Origin: Mesorhizobium ventifaucium
GTDB lineage: Bacteria > Pseudomonadota > Alphaproteobacteria > Rhizobiales > Rhizobiaceae
Assembly (NCBI RefSeq): GCF_935822925.1
Contig: NZ_CAKXZS010000011.1
Span: forward strand, 227,282 to 291,281
Direction of reading: 5' to 3'
Length of the DNA: 64,000 nucleotides
Positions 63,440 to 64,000 of the stretch are shown piece by piece; the stretch's first letter is position 1, and every line of letters starts with the position of its first letter. The notes under the pieces were generated by a model. That model was not told the DNA's origin. It worked only from the letters and a program-made list of their open reading frames with translations, and did not search any database. The translations under genes were made by a program, and so were the position numbers.

Positions 63440-64000
63440 CTACATCCCCCAGCGCAGCGCAGCCGTATGCACCGGTGCGTCCCAAAATGCGGTCGTCTCG
63501 TCGTCGAGCATGGTCAGCGTGATCGAGCAGCCGGCCATGTCGAGCGAAGTCACGTAGGACCCGACCAGTGAGCGAGTGACCGTCACGCCGTTGCTCTCGA
63601 AGATTTTCCGGGCGCTGTTGTACATCAGGTAGAGTTCCATCAGCGGCGTGCCGCCGAAACCGTTGACGAAAAGCAGCGCCGGGCCTTTTGCCCCGTCCCC
63701 GAGATCGCCTGATATCGCCGCGCAGATCTCTTCGGCGATGGCGTCGGCGCTCTTCAACGCGTCGCGGCGGCGCCCCGGTTCGCCATGGATGCCGACACCG
63801 AATTCCATCTCGCCGTCGCCGATATCGAAGGTCGGCTTGCCGGCGGCCGGTACGGTGCAACTGGTCAGCGCAACGCCCATAGAGCGCGTCGCGCCATTGA
63901 CGCGTTCGCCAAGCGCCTTCAACGGCTTCAGCGCCATGCCCTGCTCGGCCGCGGCGCCGAGGATCTTCTCGACCACCAGCGTGCCGGCAACGCCGCGTCG
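63440..64000 (-). CDS. dhaK: Dihydroxyacetone kinase, DhaK-type domain (partial)
   Basis: The last ~186 residues of a DhaK domain; the start lies beyond the window. Visible are VEKILGAAAEQGMALKPLKA, GVALTSCTVPAAGKPTFDIG, the typical EFGVGIHGEPGRRRDA, and FVNGFGGTPLMELYLMYNSA. The protein binds dihydroxyacetone covalently through a His outside this part. The end at 63440 agrees with a single-domain DhaK (no ATP-binding DhaL fused), so a DhaL partner is expected elsewhere. Confidence 0.88.
   Translation of the reverse strand, partial: RRGVAGTLVVEKILGAAAEQGMALKPLKALGERVNGATRSMGVALTSCTVPAAGKPTFDIGDGEMEFGVGIHGEPGRRRDALKSADAIAEEICAAISGDLGDGAKGPALLFVNGFGGTPLMELYLMYNSARKIFESNGVTVTRSLVGSYVTSLDMAGCSITLTMLDDETTAFWDAPVHTAALRWGM

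Overview
The window is a high-GC alphaproteobacterial chromosome segment, most likely from Mesorhizobium or a close relative in the Rhizobiales. The evidence is the block TIGR02300 gene / aroA / cmk / rpsA, a rhizobial exo (succinoglycan-type) exopolysaccharide cluster with exoX and exoY divergent, NasST control of nitrate assimilation, several DUF982 and DUF1236 genes, and dispersed palindromic repeats of rhizobial type. No transposase, integrase, rRNA or CRISPR array was seen.

Layout. 1-3.75 kb: the start of an amino-acid ABC transporter ATPase (minus strand, cut by the window edge), then a coupled pair (DDAH/amidinotransferase-fold enzyme plus a ThDP decarboxylase of the guanidino-2-oxoacid type) and an SDR. 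3.8-8.9 kb: housekeeping block rpsA, cmk and aroA on the minus strand, a TIGR02300 gene on the plus strand, and tRNA-Ala(GGC). 8.9-17.7 kb: an accessory stretch of small genes, mostly minus strand. It holds a stand-alone ATP-dependent DNA ligase coupled to an unknown protein, a KTSC protein, three intact and two broken DUF982 genes, DUF1236, a broken PRC-barrel gene, a 30-residue membrane peptide and an Arg-rich Tat-type protein. GCCCGC-stemmed hairpins recur through this stretch.

17.8-28.7 kb: a complete nitrate assimilation locus nasT-nasS-nrtABC-nirBD-nasA. Upstream of nrtA lie a sigma-54-like promoter, a hexaloop RNA hairpin fitting the ANTAR (NasT) target motif, and a terminator, which together suggest nitrogen control plus nitrate-responsive antitermination. 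nasA carries an in-frame copy of a palindromic repeat that also occurs between cmk and aroA. 28.9-34.7 kb: a small membrane protein, a 2-hydroxyacid dehydrogenase, an aldehyde dehydrogenase, a glucoamylase-like protein, an SDR and a decayed LuxR-type fragment.

34.8-61.2 kb: the exopolysaccharide cluster. It includes a Wzy/ExoQ-type polymerase, a methyltransferase, exoF, exoY, exoX, several glycosyltransferases, exoK, ugd, a GMC oxidoreductase with a Tat-type small partner, a phosphoribosyltransferase-HAD fusion, an ExoT-like flippase, the exoL-exoA-exoM-exoO-exoN run, exoP, and an ExoZ-like acyltransferase. The ExoY/A/L/M/O set suggests a succinoglycan-like backbone. No ExoV pyruvyltransferase was seen, and several additional genes suggest a modified polymer. 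A palindromic motif with core TGC-N3-GCA recurs in the intergenic regions of this cluster. 61.3-64 kb: prpE (propionyl-CoA synthetase) and the 3' part of a dhaK-type dihydroxyacetone kinase gene, cut by the window end.
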